Below are positions 45,185-53,641 of a stretch of 61,756 bases of DNA, piece after piece. Below the pieces are notes generated by a model. The model worked only from the letters and a program-made list of their open reading frames with translations, had not been told where the DNA came from and did no database searches. The translations under genes and the position numbers were made by a program. The DNA comes from Lachnospiraceae bacterium AM93-12TA. Lineage in GTDB: Bacteria > Bacillota > Clostridia > Lachnospirales > Lachnospiraceae. The DNA lies in assembly GCA_027698105.1 (NCBI GenBank), contig JAQERH010000018.1, forward strand, positions 1 to 61,756, read 5' to 3'. The stretch's first letter is position 1. Each line of letters begins with the position of its first letter.

Positions 45185-45213
45185 ATTTTATATCGAACAT
45201 ATGTTCTTGTCAA
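45185..45213 (-). promoter_or_regulatory. promoter of addBA
   Basis: On the minus strand a consensus TTGACA (45208-45213) and TAAAAT (45185-45190) are spaced by 17 bases. Confidence 0.82.
45195..45206. promoter_or_regulatory. LexA (SOS) box in the addBA promoter
   Basis: GAACATATGTTC is a perfect palindrome matching the Firmicutes LexA/DinR consensus GAAC-N4-GTTC and lies between the -35 and -10 boxes. It implies induction of addBA after DNA damage. Confidence 0.82.
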
Positions 45214-45294
45214 GTAAAACCTGTTTCTTCCCGTTGTGAATAAATCATCTTTTTCCTCCATACACTGTAATAAACAATACGGAGAGGTCTTTCT

Positions 45295-45747
45295 ATGAGC
45301 TCTAAAACGAAAATTGTGGTGCTCCGGATGAAGGAAATTATTTATACTGCTATCTTTCTGGGGCTGGGAATTATCCTCATCACTCTGCTTTTCATCATGT
45401 TCCGCCCCAAAAAGGAGGCTCAGACTGCCTCCTCCGATCTGGTTCAGACAGCCCAGGCTTCCTACACGCCGGGGCTTTACCGGACTTCTATTTCGCTGGG
45501 AAGCCAGAACCTGGATCTGGAGGTAGCTGTTGACGCAGATCATATTAATTCTATTTCCTTGCTGCCGCTGAGCGATTCCGTTGAAACCATGTACCCTCTG
45601 ATGACTCCAGCCCTGGAACAGCTGTCTGAACAAATCTGTTCCTCTCAGTCTCTGGAAAACCTTACATATCCTGAAGGGAGCCAGTACACCTGCTCGGCCC
45701 TCGTTCAAGCCATCAAATCCTGTCTTTCCAAAGCCTCCGGCCAGTAG
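45295..45747 (+). CDS. membrane-anchored FMN-binding-domain-like protein
   Basis: This 150-residue protein has a short charged N-terminus, one membrane helix (about residues 13-35), and an extracytoplasmic domain from residue 57. The domain has the outline of FMN_bind proteins: YTPGLYRTSISLG at the start, a VAVDADHINSISL strand, and a closing TCSALVQAIKSCLSKA helix. The usual SGAT-type flavin-attachment threonine motif is replaced by YPEGSQYTCSA, so covalent FMN attachment is not expected. Function is unknown. It is divergent from addB. Confidence 0.6.
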   Translation: MSSKTKIVVLRMKEIIYTAIFLGLGIILITLLFIMFRPKKEAQTASSDLVQTAQASYTPGLYRTSISLGSQNLDLEVAVDADHINSISLLPLSDSVETMYPLMTPALEQLSEQICSSQSLENLTYPEGSQYTCSALVQAIKSCLSKASGQ

Positions 45748-45764
45748 AGACACAAATATGACAA

Positions 45765-45806
45765 AACATGCGGGATCTCTGGTTCTTCCAGATTCCCGCA
45801 TGTTTC
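45765..45806. terminator. bidirectional terminator after the FMN_bind-like gene
   Basis: AACATGCGGGATCT / AGATTCCCGCATGTT arms (one mismatch) separate it from the convergent SseB-like gene. T tracts are short on both strands. Confidence 0.72.
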
Positions 45807-45820
45807 ATCATCCGATCTAT

Positions 45821-46630
45821 TTATGATACAGGTTTTGTCTCCTGCCCGGCTCCGTCGCCTCCCGCTGGTGCAGCCGGTTTCCGGTTCAGGTTAAACGGCA
45901 GGTTCAGACTCATAATATTTAAAACCACGCCCTTTGCCTCAGGAGCAACTAAAACGGCAAGCTTATCTGCCTCTGCTGCCACAGGGCGGAACTTGTCTTC
46001 TCTGTTAAACTTCTGGAATTCCAGGGCATCCGTAAAAATAGGCTGATACATCTGGCCGTCCTTCAGCTTCGCTAACGGAACACCTTTCTCTTCTTTCTGA
46101 AGGGCTAAAATATATTTTCCCCTCTTAAAATCAGCCAGCAGCTCTTCCAGAAGCTCATTCATCTTCTCATCCGGCTGGGGATTCGGCTGTTTTCTCATCT
46201 CCTGCGCATAGTAAAGAGCTGTCAGATGCAGCTGGGGATTCTCAATCCAGACAGTGCCTTCCGGCTGATCCTCCGGCTTTTTCCTTCTGACCAGTTCTTC
46301 TAACTGAAGTCTTGTATCCTCACTGCCATTTTTCATAACAATAGCATTAATTCCCATCGTAAACAGGCTGGTAAAGAAAAGAAGCTTCTGCTTTTCCTCT
46401 ACCCTGACAATAGAGACAGGGATTTTTTCCTCCAAAAGAGCTTTTCCCTTCTCCCTGGCTTCATCCTCTGTGAAAAACATGAAAATCTCATCGTCAAAGG
46501 TTTCTGCATCACATTCTACATAAGGTTCCTTCGTGCAGGCTGACATTAACACAAATAATTCCGGAACGCTTCTCATCTTCTGAAGAAGTGCTGTTTTTTC
46601 CAGTACTCCGCTGCTTGTTTCATTATTCAT
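45821..46630 (-). CDS. SseB family protein
   Basis: The 269-residue soluble protein has an N-terminal SseB domain (about residues 10-125, with FFTEDEAREKGKALL) and a second SseB-like block in the C-terminal half, ending in a proline/glycine-rich tail. SseB-type proteins are poorly characterised; some bind transport or secretion components. The ATG at 46630 has GGAGGGAG 9 bases upstream and is preferred over an in-frame start 10 codons earlier. Function here is unknown. Confidence 0.75.
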   Translation of the reverse strand: MNNETSSGVLEKTALLQKMRSVPELFVLMSACTKEPYVECDAETFDDEIFMFFTEDEAREKGKALLEEKIPVSIVRVEEKQKLLFFTSLFTMGINAIVMKNGSEDTRLQLEELVRRKKPEDQPEGTVWIENPQLHLTALYYAQEMRKQPNPQPDEKMNELLEELLADFKRGKYILALQKEEKGVPLAKLKDGQMYQPIFTDALEFQKFNREDKFRPVAAEADKLAVLVAPEAKGVVLNIMSLNLPFNLNRKPAAPAGGDGAGQETKPVS

Positions 46631-46786
46631 AAGTATATTCTCCCTCCGCCTTCTTTCCACTATGCCGAAAAGCGGCTTATTTGCTGATATTCATTATAAG
46701 CAAAAGAGTTTTTGGTGTCAACTGAAAGAGGCTTTGGCATCTTCGCAAAGTTTCTCAAAAAGAACAATCTTTTTTCTCTTTTTATC

Positions 46787-46814
46787 TGGACATTGTATAC
46801 AGGAAATGTATAAT
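46787..46814 (+). promoter_or_regulatory. promoter of the SulP transporter gene
   Basis: TGGACA (46787-46792) and TATAAT (46809-46814) are spaced by 16 bases. Its position excludes a start codon at 46662 and supports 46869. Confidence 0.75.
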
Positions 46815-46868
46815 GATAGCGGCAGGAGTTTCAATCCTGCCTATTACTATGCTCACAAGGGGGAAATT

Positions 46869-48515
46869 ATGGAAAAGATGTGTCCTATGTTGTTTACAAC
46901 ATGGAAATCTTACAGTAAGGAACAGTTTTTTAAAGATCTCATAGCTGGAATTGTGGTGGCTATCATTGCCCTCCCGCTGTCGATTGCCCTGGCTCTAGCT
47001 TCTGGCGTAGGACCAGAACAGGGTATCTACACAGCGATTGTGGCAGGCTTTGTCATCTCTCTGTTAGGCGGAAGCCAGGTGCAGATTGCAGGGCCTACTG
47101 CTGCTTTCGCTACCATTGTAGCAGGAATCGTGGCCCGAAGCGGTATGGACGGCCTGGCTGCAGCCACCATCCTGGCAGGAATTATTTTAATTGTCATGGG
47201 CTTCTGCCGTTTCGGTTCTCTAATTAAATTCATCCCATTTACGATTACCACCGGATTTACCTCTGGTATCGCAGTTACCATCGTCATCGGACAGCTGAAG
47301 GACTTCTTCGGAGTTGTCTACCCGGAGGGAATGCCTACCATTGAAACCATGGAAAAGCTCAAGGCCTTTGCCGCAGGATTTGGCACATTGAACACAGATG
47401 CCCTGATTGTAGGACTCGTGTGCCTGGCAATCCTCATTATCACGCCGTATGTTTCCGAGAAAATTCCAGGATCTCTGCTGGCGGTCATCGGCGGAATTCT
47501 GATGGTAAAATTCCTTCCCCTGAATGTCAATACTATTGGGGATCTCTACACCATCAGCAGTGCTCTTCCATCCTTCCATCTGCCTGCGCTGAGCTTTGAC
47601 ATGATTCAGTCTGCTCTGCCGGACGCTTTCACTATTGCAGTGCTGGCTGCCATTGAATCACTGCTTTCCTGCGTGGTGGCAGACGGTATGATCAATGGAA
47701 AGCATCGTTCCGATATGGAGCTGGCTGCCCAGGGCGCTGGAAATATTGCCTCTGCCCTGTTTGGCGGTATCCCTGCTACAGGCGCCATTGCCAGAACAGC
47801 GGCAAATATCAAAAACGGAGGACGTACCCCTGTGGCCGGTATGGTTCATGCCCTTGTCCTGGTACTGATTCTTGTTATCTTCATGCCTTATGCAGGCATG
47901 ATTCCCATGCCGGCTATCGCTGCTATTCTTTTCATGGTTGCCTACAATATGTGCCAGTGGAGAACCTTTGCCGAACTGGTAAAGACAGCTCCAAAAAGCG
48001 ATATTGCCGTTTTAATTATCACATTTTTCCTGACTATTGTCTTCGATTTGGTCGTGGCCATCGAGTTCGGCATTCTGCTGGCAGGACTGCTCTTTATGAA
48101 GCGCATGAGCGACGTAACCGAGGTTCACAGCTGGAAATATACAGAGGATGAAGAAGAGGCAGAGCGGGAAAAGCTGAGACACCTTCCGCCTCACATCAAT
48201 GTATATGAAATCAGCGGCCCTCTCTTCTTCGGCGCTGCCGATGAAATTGGACGGATTGTGGCCAGAGAACGCGCCACCTGCCTGATTCTCCGTATGAGAA
48301 GCGTCCCGGCCATTGACATCACCGCTATGAATGCTATGAATGATCTGCTGAAGCGGTGCCAGAAAAAGGGAATCACACTGATTCTCTCCCACGTCAATCA
48401 GCAGCCTATGAAGGTCATGGAAAAGGCCGGATATGTAGAAAAAGTAGGACGTGAAAATTTCTTTGACAATATTGATGACGCTATCCAGCGGGCAGAAGAG
48501 CTGGTAAAACAGTAA
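46869..48515 (+). CDS. SulP family inorganic anion transporter with STAS domain
   Basis: The 548-residue protein has about 10-12 membrane helices and a C-terminal STAS domain (about residues 430-540, with YEISGPLFFGAADEI and VPAIDITAMNAM). The N-terminal SulP signature is AGIVVAIIALPLSIALALASG. Family members transport sulfate, bicarbonate, chloride or dicarboxylates. The ATG at 46869 follows AAGGGGG, and a promoter lies downstream of the longer ORF start. Substrate is unknown. Confidence 0.9.
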   Translation: MEKMCPMLFTTWKSYSKEQFFKDLIAGIVVAIIALPLSIALALASGVGPEQGIYTAIVAGFVISLLGGSQVQIAGPTAAFATIVAGIVARSGMDGLAAATILAGIILIVMGFCRFGSLIKFIPFTITTGFTSGIAVTIVIGQLKDFFGVVYPEGMPTIETMEKLKAFAAGFGTLNTDALIVGLVCLAILIITPYVSEKIPGSLLAVIGGILMVKFLPLNVNTIGDLYTISSALPSFHLPALSFDMIQSALPDAFTIAVLAAIESLLSCVVADGMINGKHRSDMELAAQGAGNIASALFGGIPATGAIARTAANIKNGGRTPVAGMVHALVLVLILVIFMPYAGMIPMPAIAAILFMVAYNMCQWRTFAELVKTAPKSDIAVLIITFFLTIVFDLVVAIEFGILLAGLLFMKRMSDVTEVHSWKYTEDEEEAEREKLRHLPPHINVYEISGPLFFGAADEIGRIVARERATCLILRMRSVPAIDITAMNAMNDLLKRCQKKGITLILSHVNQQPMKVMEKAGYVEKVGRENFFDNIDDAIQRAEELVKQ

Positions 48516-48533
48516 CTGTTGTTTTCATATAAA

Positions 48534-48572
48534 GGGAGCCAGTTCACGGAAATAAAACGTGAACCAGCTCCC
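48534..48572 (+). terminator. hairpin after the SulP gene
   Basis: GGGAGC and CGTGAAC-type arms pair over about 14 bp (one mismatch) with a 9-base loop. The T tract is poor. It marks the left edge of the accessory island. Confidence 0.6.
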
Positions 48573-48585
48573 TGCATATTTTGTG

Positions 48586-48617
48586 GAATTTTCAAAACAT
48601 ATCGAATTTTCAAAACA
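48586..48617. repeat. short direct repeats at the island left edge
   Basis: GAATTTTCAAAACA occurs twice, at 48586-48599 and 48604-48617, in the spacer between the SulP gene and the helicase gene. Function is unknown; it could be part of an attachment or recombination site. Confidence 0.5.
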
Positions 48618-48708
48618 ATATCATTTCAGTTCCAGCCAATACAGACATCGCACTCCAAAAAACACATCGGTTCTTTCAATAAATTTTATCGTGTACTGCT
48701 GTTCGGAA

Positions 48709-51588
48709 TCATTCCGTCAGGCTCAGAAAACCTTGTAGTATTGCACCGGGAAACTGGAACTTTTTCTCCGTCCCTCCAAACAATACAACAATCAAGCCAC
48801 CTTGGATTTCTTTTACTGTCCCCATTCCGAATGCTTTATGCCGAAGCTGACCGCCAACCACAACACGGGACAAATCTACCTGCTTGTGTGGTGTAGGTTC
48901 TGCCGGTTTTGGCACTGGCGGGATGTAGCGTGGCTTTTCTAAATGCCGCCCATACGCAGCCGGTTTTTCTGCAACCTGCAGCTCCTTTTTGAGTTGATCC
49001 ATATCCCGGACAGCTTCCGCAAAATCCAGAAACGGTTTTTCCGGCAAATCATCCGCCGAAGGAATCGGTGCTTCCATCGAAGCCTGTTGCAGAGCAAACA
49101 TACTGTTATAGTCAGCATCCGAGATAACCGTATCCCAACCGCCACGGTTTTCGCCTTCGTGCCGGTCTATACCGGTATAGCTCAGGCTGGCATCTTCGTA
49201 TCTCTTGAACTTATAAACGGCATCGTTCATCAGCGAATCATTAAACACACCGAGAGATACCAGCAACTCAAAATCTTTGACATCCAGACCCGTTACTTTC
49301 TTAAAAAGCCCCGGCTCCAGCTGTGTGATGACATCCTTCAAACAGCGCTCCCGGTAATCAGTCAGATACATGAAAACCGGAATACGGGTGGCGAACTTAA
49401 TCAGCTTCTCCTGAATCTGTTTGCGTTTAGATTTATACTCTTTTTCTTCCTCACTCAGCTCCTTTTTCTCTTTGGAAGTAAGTTTTTCTGTGCCCTCTTT
49501 CTTCGCCTTTTTTACGGCTTCGGACTTATTGATAATGGTCTTTATATCCTCATTCAGACTACGGAAGCCTTCAATTTTCATCAGAGCATCCATCGCCGCC
49601 GGACTTGCCATTAAACGGGAAAGGGTATCGTTGTCCACATTGACAAGCAGCGCACTTTCCCAGCGTTTGGCAAGCAAGGTGGCAGATGTACCTGCCATAG
49701 CAATGTCCAGAACCTCACCTGCATCAATCTGCCGCATGGTGCTGCCATCATAGGCAATGACCGGCAGAAAATTGATAAACTCCGCCACCTTCTTTTCCGG
49801 GTTGCCTTCGTCAATGTTCAGACGGCAGCTGTAATCGGAAATCTGCTTGAGCGCCCGGTCGAGAGCAAAGTCAAACACATAACATTCCTGCTTGACAATT
49901 TCCTTTTTGCCGCCATCAGTCGTGATCTCCCACGGACTCTGCACCCGGAACGCTGCCTGAAAATATGTTTCCGGACTGGACAGATTCCGAAGCATAAAAA
50001 TGCCCGTCCACGGTTTAACTGTAACACCCGTTGTCAGCTTGCCGCAGGAGAGGGTGATCGTCTTACTCTCCAATGGGTCACGCATGGATTTTTGCACCGG
50101 CTCCAGAGCTGCTGCACCAATTCCAGCGCCCGTACCCGCACAGACATTGATGGTGTAATCATGATAGAAAGTATTCTGCTTCTGCATCAGCAGATTTTTC
50201 ATCGCATAGCAGGAAGCCACATTTGGTAGAAACCAGAGCGTATGTTGCAAGACATTCAGCAGGCGTACATCGGCATACGGCATGGCAGGTTTCTTAGCAC
50301 CCAGCTTCAAATCATCCACACTGGTTTCCAGATAAGCACCCCGAATCAGATCCAGCCACTTCTGCACCTCATTTTCATAGACAAAGCGAGCGTCTGCACC
50401 TTTGCCTTTGGCAGAGAAAAACACATTCAGGTCAAACTCATTGAACTCTCCCTGCATGGCGATCTGACGGATACTGTCCGGGATGCGGTAAGTCATCATC
50501 ACCATGCGGGGCAGTGCTGCATAGGGATTTCCGTCACCTTGCCAGTTTTCCTTTGCCCGCTGTTCATCCGAGTATGTCCAGTTGTAAATCTGATCCTCGA
50601 TAAATTCACCGGAATTCAGTGCCCGAAACGGCGTACCGGACAGATACAGATAATACATGGTTGTGATGGGCAGAAAAGTTTCATCGTAGGCGTTGCCACG
50701 GTCATACTTATCCATATCCTCACTGTCGTAGCTGTCCTCGTCCTCCTGCTCAAACAGCTTTTTGGCGTTTTCCTTCCATGCTCCGAAGTGGTACTCATCA
50801 AAGATAACCAAATCCCAGTTGGTGGAATGTACCCACTCATTTTTTGCCTTGATGCCGCCGGTTTCCTTATTTACTCCTAAATAGTCCTGAAAAGAGCCAA
50901 AGCAGACGATGGGACGGGACTTGTCCGCCGTTTCATAGGTCAGTTCTGTATTTCGGCTAATAAACTGCCAGCCTTCAAAATCAATGTGGCTGTTCAAGTC
51001 CTCCTGCCATGCACTGACCACAGCAGGCTTAAAAGTCAGAATCAGAATCCGCTTGAATCCCATTTTCTTTGCAAGCTGATAGGACGCAAAGGTTTTGCCG
51101 AACCGCATCTTACAGTTCCACAAAAACTTGGGGTAGCGTGTGGAATCCTCCGCATAGGCACTTTGAAAATAGGAAGCGGTTTTGTCCACAGCTTTCTGCT
51201 GTTCCGGACGCATAGAGAAGCTATTGACACGGTTCTCCACATTGGCAGTATGGTTTTTGACTGCCAGCACCGCCGCCCGCACATCGTCTACGGTACAGCG
51301 AAACCATTCGCCGCCCATGCCGGTAATCTTCTTGCGTTTCAAGACACGATGAACATCATGGTCAGTGAATGAGGAACCATCTGGATACATGGCACTTTCC
51401 CGGTAGACAATGTGATAGGGAACACTGCCATCCGGTCGTTTGGTGAGGTACTGCTGGGCAACACGCTTGTCTACATCAATGGCGGTATAGCCCACCTTCA
51501 AAAGCCCTTGATACTGCGGATTGGTGTCCTCGTAGGCGTAAATCATCGGGTGGGCATTGGGACGCTGAGGGAAGAAATTATTTTGCAC
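48709..51588 (-). CDS. SF2 helicase with N-terminal GIY-YIG-like (T5orf172) domain
   Basis: The 959-residue protein begins with a T5orf172/GIY-YIG-like domain (residues about 14-100; PMIYAYED, LLKVGYTA, GEWFRC). A superfamily 2 helicase follows: motif I CKMRFGKT with K165, motif II DEYH at 264-267 and SGTPFRAL near 315. A small SH3/CarD-like barrel lies at about residues 905-955 (HKAFGMGTVKEI). It is the last gene of a methylase-containing operon and overlaps the PUA-like gene by 11 bases. The start is GTG, with GGAGGAG about 9 bases upstream. Probably the DNA-translocating/restricting subunit of a defence system (inference). Confidence 0.82.
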   Translation of the reverse strand: MQNNFFPQRPNAHPMIYAYEDTNPQYQGLLKVGYTAIDVDKRVAQQYLTKRPDGSVPYHIVYRESAMYPDGSSFTDHDVHRVLKRKKITGMGGEWFRCTVDDVRAAVLAVKNHTANVENRVNSFSMRPEQQKAVDKTASYFQSAYAEDSTRYPKFLWNCKMRFGKTFASYQLAKKMGFKRILILTFKPAVVSAWQEDLNSHIDFEGWQFISRNTELTYETADKSRPIVCFGSFQDYLGVNKETGGIKAKNEWVHSTNWDLVIFDEYHFGAWKENAKKLFEQEDEDSYDSEDMDKYDRGNAYDETFLPITTMYYLYLSGTPFRALNSGEFIEDQIYNWTYSDEQRAKENWQGDGNPYAALPRMVMMTYRIPDSIRQIAMQGEFNEFDLNVFFSAKGKGADARFVYENEVQKWLDLIRGAYLETSVDDLKLGAKKPAMPYADVRLLNVLQHTLWFLPNVASCYAMKNLLMQKQNTFYHDYTINVCAGTGAGIGAAALEPVQKSMRDPLESKTITLSCGKLTTGVTVKPWTGIFMLRNLSSPETYFQAAFRVQSPWEITTDGGKKEIVKQECYVFDFALDRALKQISDYSCRLNIDEGNPEKKVAEFINFLPVIAYDGSTMRQIDAGEVLDIAMAGTSATLLAKRWESALLVNVDNDTLSRLMASPAAMDALMKIEGFRSLNEDIKTIINKSEAVKKAKKEGTEKLTSKEKKELSEEEKEYKSKRKQIQEKLIKFATRIPVFMYLTDYRERCLKDVITQLEPGLFKKVTGLDVKDFELLVSLGVFNDSLMNDAVYKFKRYEDASLSYTGIDRHEGENRGGWDTVISDADYNSMFALQQASMEAPIPSADDLPEKPFLDFAEAVRDMDQLKKELQVAEKPAAYGRHLEKPRYIPPVPKPAEPTPHKQVDLSRVVVGGQLRHKAFGMGTVKEIQGGLIVVLFGGTEKKFQFPGAILQGFLSLTE

Positions 51589-52069
51589 GTTCTGTCTCCT
51601 CCTTCCACATCAAAATCATCTTCAAAATGTCATCTTCCCGTTTGACTTTAAAAAGTGTTCTATATGCCCCTAAAGAATATTGGATACTTTGCGGAAATAT
51701 ATTTCGAGGTATATCCTTTACTAATACTTCAATTTTTCTGGAATGACTAAAATTAATTTTATCCCCAAGGTACTCGTAATCATTAACTATTTTTACCAAA
51801 TGATATTTTCGACTGTGAACATCTGGTAACAATACCAAATCATTTATTTGCATTTCATTAACAAAGCTCCGTAATTGACCAGACCAATTTGAAACAGATG
51901 TTTGATTATCAATATTCTTTTCTTTGATAACCAAAGCCCGAAAATCTACAACTGAATCAAATTTTGATAAATCCGCTTTATATCCTTCCCAAGGGAGATA
52001 AATCCTATTATTTTCCAAAAACATTTCTAAATAGCAAGCATTCTTTCCTGCTCTGCATACCCATATCAA
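51578..52069 (-). CDS. small PUA/EVE-like protein of the methylase operon
   Basis: The 163-residue protein resembles the N-terminal domain found in Mrr-type restriction proteins, which begin W-x-V-RAG: here IWVCRAGKNACYLEMFLENN, followed by IYLPWEG and a late VKDIPRNIFPQS block. Such domains are thought to be PUA/EVE-like readers of modified bases. No nuclease domain is attached. The start is TTG with GGGGGAAT upstream. The gene is much more AT-rich than the helicase gene and forms an AT-rich block with the C-terminal two thirds of the methylase gene. Confidence 0.6.
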   Translation of the reverse strand: MIWVCRAGKNACYLEMFLENNRIYLPWEGYKADLSKFDSVVDFRALVIKEKNIDNQTSVSNWSGQLRSFVNEMQINDLVLLPDVHSRKYHLVKIVNDYEYLGDKINFSHSRKIEVLVKDIPRNIFPQSIQYSLGAYRTLFKVKREDDILKMILMWKEETERAK

Positions 52070-52084
52070 TTTATAATTCCCCCT

Positions 52085-53641
52085 TTATTCTTCTAGCATC
52101 ATAGGTTTTATGGTTTCTTCTATGAAGTCAATTTCCTGTTGGGTTAACCCATATTGGCTATACAGCATTTCATCCGTCCACTTCTTTTTGAAATCAACTA
52201 TTGGAATCAAATCAAATGTATGTTGCGATGCATTTTTTTGAATTCGGTTAAAATACAGCAAAGCTCTAAAAAACTTCGTAGAAATATACTGTCTACAGTT
52301 TTCACACTCCGTTTTAGTATCAAATGATCCTATTCTTAAAAATGTTTCTGTTGAAACCTCTCCGGGCTCTCCGATGATTGGTTGCGGAGGAACAGTTGCA
52401 TCTGTTGAATATGCATAAGAAAAGAAAATTTTATACTTATCAATAGTGTCATATCCTGACGGGATTTGTTTTCTATCAACATATCCAATAACTCTTTTTG
52501 CTCCACCTTTTTTACCCTTAACTCCATAAATTTTGCAATAACCATTTTTAGGTGAAAGCTTGAAAAAACTTGACGGATATTTTTCTGGGCTATTAAATAA
52601 GTCCGTAGCAATACCATATGGTTTACGAGTTGAAACAATGTTGCTAAACGGCTGCATTCCGTATTGTTTCACTTTTCCAATAATTGAAAGCTGTCGATAA
52701 TCACGTATGACATTGTCTGATAAATCAGTTTTTAAGTATCTTGTGGAAACAATTTCTTCTCCTTCAACAGTTTTATAATAGTGATTAACTGGACCGTTAT
52801 ATTGCTTATCACACAAAAAATAACAGACACCACCATCAAGATTGATTCCTGGAAAACATTCTTTGGCATTTTCAAAATCGCACAAATGAGAAATTGACGT
52901 ATTGTTCATCATCATTTCTCTAAATTCATCTAACCCTTTTCCACCCTTCATCCAACGAGAGGGGATAATCATTGAAAGATAATGGGGGTGTAATTTCATC
53001 GCTTGTTTAACAAACAAATGGTATATAGGTTTTGCACTATCTCCAGTACCTCCTCCATCTCTCATTTGATAAGGCGGATTACCAATTATTACATCAAATT
53101 TCATCTTGAATATCTCCTCTGGTTTGGTCGTATGTATCCACTCATAAGCATGGGTTTCCAATTCATCCCCTCGCTCGTATTCACTCTTGGAAGCCCCGCA
53201 AAACAGGCACTTCCCATTCTGCCAGTGATGCGGTATCCGCTTATATCGGATATTGCCGCTGGTATCCTCAAAAAGTGTGATGGAATACTTGCTGTTGGGA
53301 TACTTGGAGCAATACACACTTCTCCGGGAGAGAAGACTGGTCAATTCAGTGATTGCGATACCATAGAGCTGCTTGTGAAAAATGTGGTCAATGCGTTCCT
53401 GCAAATCCGGAATTTCCTCTTGTAAGCCTTCAATCAACCGTTTGGCAATTTCCCGCAGGAACACCCCAGACTTACAGGCTGGGTCGAGAAATGTTGCGCT
53501 GCTGTCATGCCACAGTTCTTCCGGCAGCATATCCAGCATCCGGTTTGCCACCTCCGGCGGTGTGAACACCTCATCGTTGGACAGATTCGCCAGACAGGTA
53601 AGGACATCCGGATTATACATATTGCTGTAAAAATCACTCAT
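52085..53641 (-). CDS. Eco57I-like N6-adenine DNA methylase with zinc-ribbon insert
   Basis: The 518-residue protein has SAM motif I LDPACKSGVFLREI (about residues 47-60) and catalytic motif IV NPPY in FDVIIGNPPYQM (about 185-195). Between them a CLFCGA...ETHAYEWIH stretch looks like a zinc-binding insert. The C-terminal region is probably the target-recognition part. The N-terminal 180 residues are encoded by GC-richer DNA and the rest, starting at NPPY, by AT-rich DNA, suggesting modular exchange. It overlaps the upstream half-methylase by 8 bases. Confidence 0.85.
   Translation of the reverse strand: MSDFYSNMYNPDVLTCLANLSNDEVFTPPEVANRMLDMLPEELWHDSSATFLDPACKSGVFLREIAKRLIEGLQEEIPDLQERIDHIFHKQLYGIAITELTSLLSRRSVYCSKYPNSKYSITLFEDTSGNIRYKRIPHHWQNGKCLFCGASKSEYERGDELETHAYEWIHTTKPEEIFKMKFDVIIGNPPYQMRDGGGTGDSAKPIYHLFVKQAMKLHPHYLSMIIPSRWMKGGKGLDEFREMMMNNTSISHLCDFENAKECFPGINLDGGVCYFLCDKQYNGPVNHYYKTVEGEEIVSTRYLKTDLSDNVIRDYRQLSIIGKVKQYGMQPFSNIVSTRKPYGIATDLFNSPEKYPSSFFKLSPKNGYCKIYGVKGKKGGAKRVIGYVDRKQIPSGYDTIDKYKIFFSYAYSTDATVPPQPIIGEPGEVSTETFLRIGSFDTKTECENCRQYISTKFFRALLYFNRIQKNASQHTFDLIPIVDFKKKWTDEMLYSQYGLTQQEIDFIEETIKPMMLEE

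Noticed and set aside
45097..45801. 234-residue minus-strand ORF over the addB start and FMN_bind-like gene
   Set aside because: It covers the addBA promoter and the plus-strand gene, and shows no recognisable protein features.
46662..46868. N-terminal extension of the SulP transporter
   Set aside because: A promoter at 46787-46814 lies inside it and the ATG at 46869 has a ribosome binding site.
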